Source of the DNA: Betaproteobacteria bacterium
Lineage (GTDB): Bacteria; Pseudomonadota; Gammaproteobacteria; Burkholderiales; JACQAP01
NCBI GenBank assembly: GCA_016194905.1
Contig: JACQAP010000021.1
Coordinates: 424,988 to 488,987, forward strand
Direction of reading: 5' to 3'
DNA length: 64,000 nt
The notes beneath the pieces were generated by a model. That model was not told the origin of the DNA and ran no database searches. It saw only the letters and a program-made list of their open reading frames with translations. Each line of letters begins with the position of its first letter. The stretch's first letter is position 1. Made by a program: the position numbers and the translations under genes. Shown piece by piece: positions 63,996 through 64,000 of the stretch.

Positions 63996-64000
63996 GTTTC

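Overview
The window looks like chromosomal DNA of a GC-rich betaproteobacterium. The evidence is gene order and family (rpsF-priB-rpsR-rplI-dnaB, tesA/ybbA/ybbP, long single-chain purL, bcp next to a PIN-PhoH gene), a Gram-negative envelope gene set (arn lipid A modification, RND efflux, porin), and dispersed palindromic repeats between genes. I cannot name a genus from the sequence alone. No rRNA, tRNA or CRISPR array was seen.

Layout. 1-5.0 kb: the 3' part of an LTA-synthase-like sulfatase, then the ribosomal/replication operon rpsF-priB-rpsR-rplI (own promoter and terminator) and dnaB. 5.3-9.2 kb (minus): a FimV-like protein, PIN-PhoH ATPase and Bcp peroxiredoxin. 9.3-18.4 kb (minus): one long operon reading pmrA-like regulator, pmrB-like kinase, arnT, arnE/F, arnB, arnC, split arnA (formyltransferase and decarboxylase as separate genes), arnD. 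A consensus PmrA box lies over the -35 of this operon, so the two-component system probably controls itself and the 4-amino-arabinose lipid A pathway. 18.7-30 kb: tesA/ybbA/ybbP, an EAL protein, typA, rmuC, mtfA, a secretin-domain protein and a DUF2238 membrane protein, separated by three different palindromic repeat families.

30.3-31.9 kb is a small integron gene-cassette array without an integrase (CALIN type). Three attC sites can be read directly: each has R''/L''/L'/R' boxes, the extra unpaired base in L'', and R'' complementary to the start of its own cassette. The cassettes hold an unknown 141-aa protein, a ParE-type toxin with its antitoxin, and a small membrane protein. 32-42.4 kb (mostly minus) is a set of small housekeeping or accessory genes: methyltransferases, 3-methyladenine glycosylase I, cupin, VOC, GFA, DUF488, DUF4406, DUF1272, a VIT-family transporter and a Tat-exported metallo-beta-lactamase-fold enzyme.

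42.6-51.4 kb is a molybdate regulon. Four ModE-like operators (CGTTATATA, 6-nt spacer, inverted half-site) precede a predicted ~100-nt terminated small RNA, an exported beta-propeller protein, modB-modC and a porin. The porin is followed by modA, a stand-alone molbindin, a molybdopterin-fold protein and a TSUP permease. ModC lacks its usual C-terminal molbindin domain, and a frameshifted molbindin pseudogene lies at the end of the cluster. 51.4-58 kb is a divergent RND efflux system plus a small lipoprotein; 58-63.8 kb holds crcB, the NAD(P)HX repair enzyme and purL. The last 40 bases hold a strong sigma70 promoter with an embedded inverted repeat for a gene beyond the edge.
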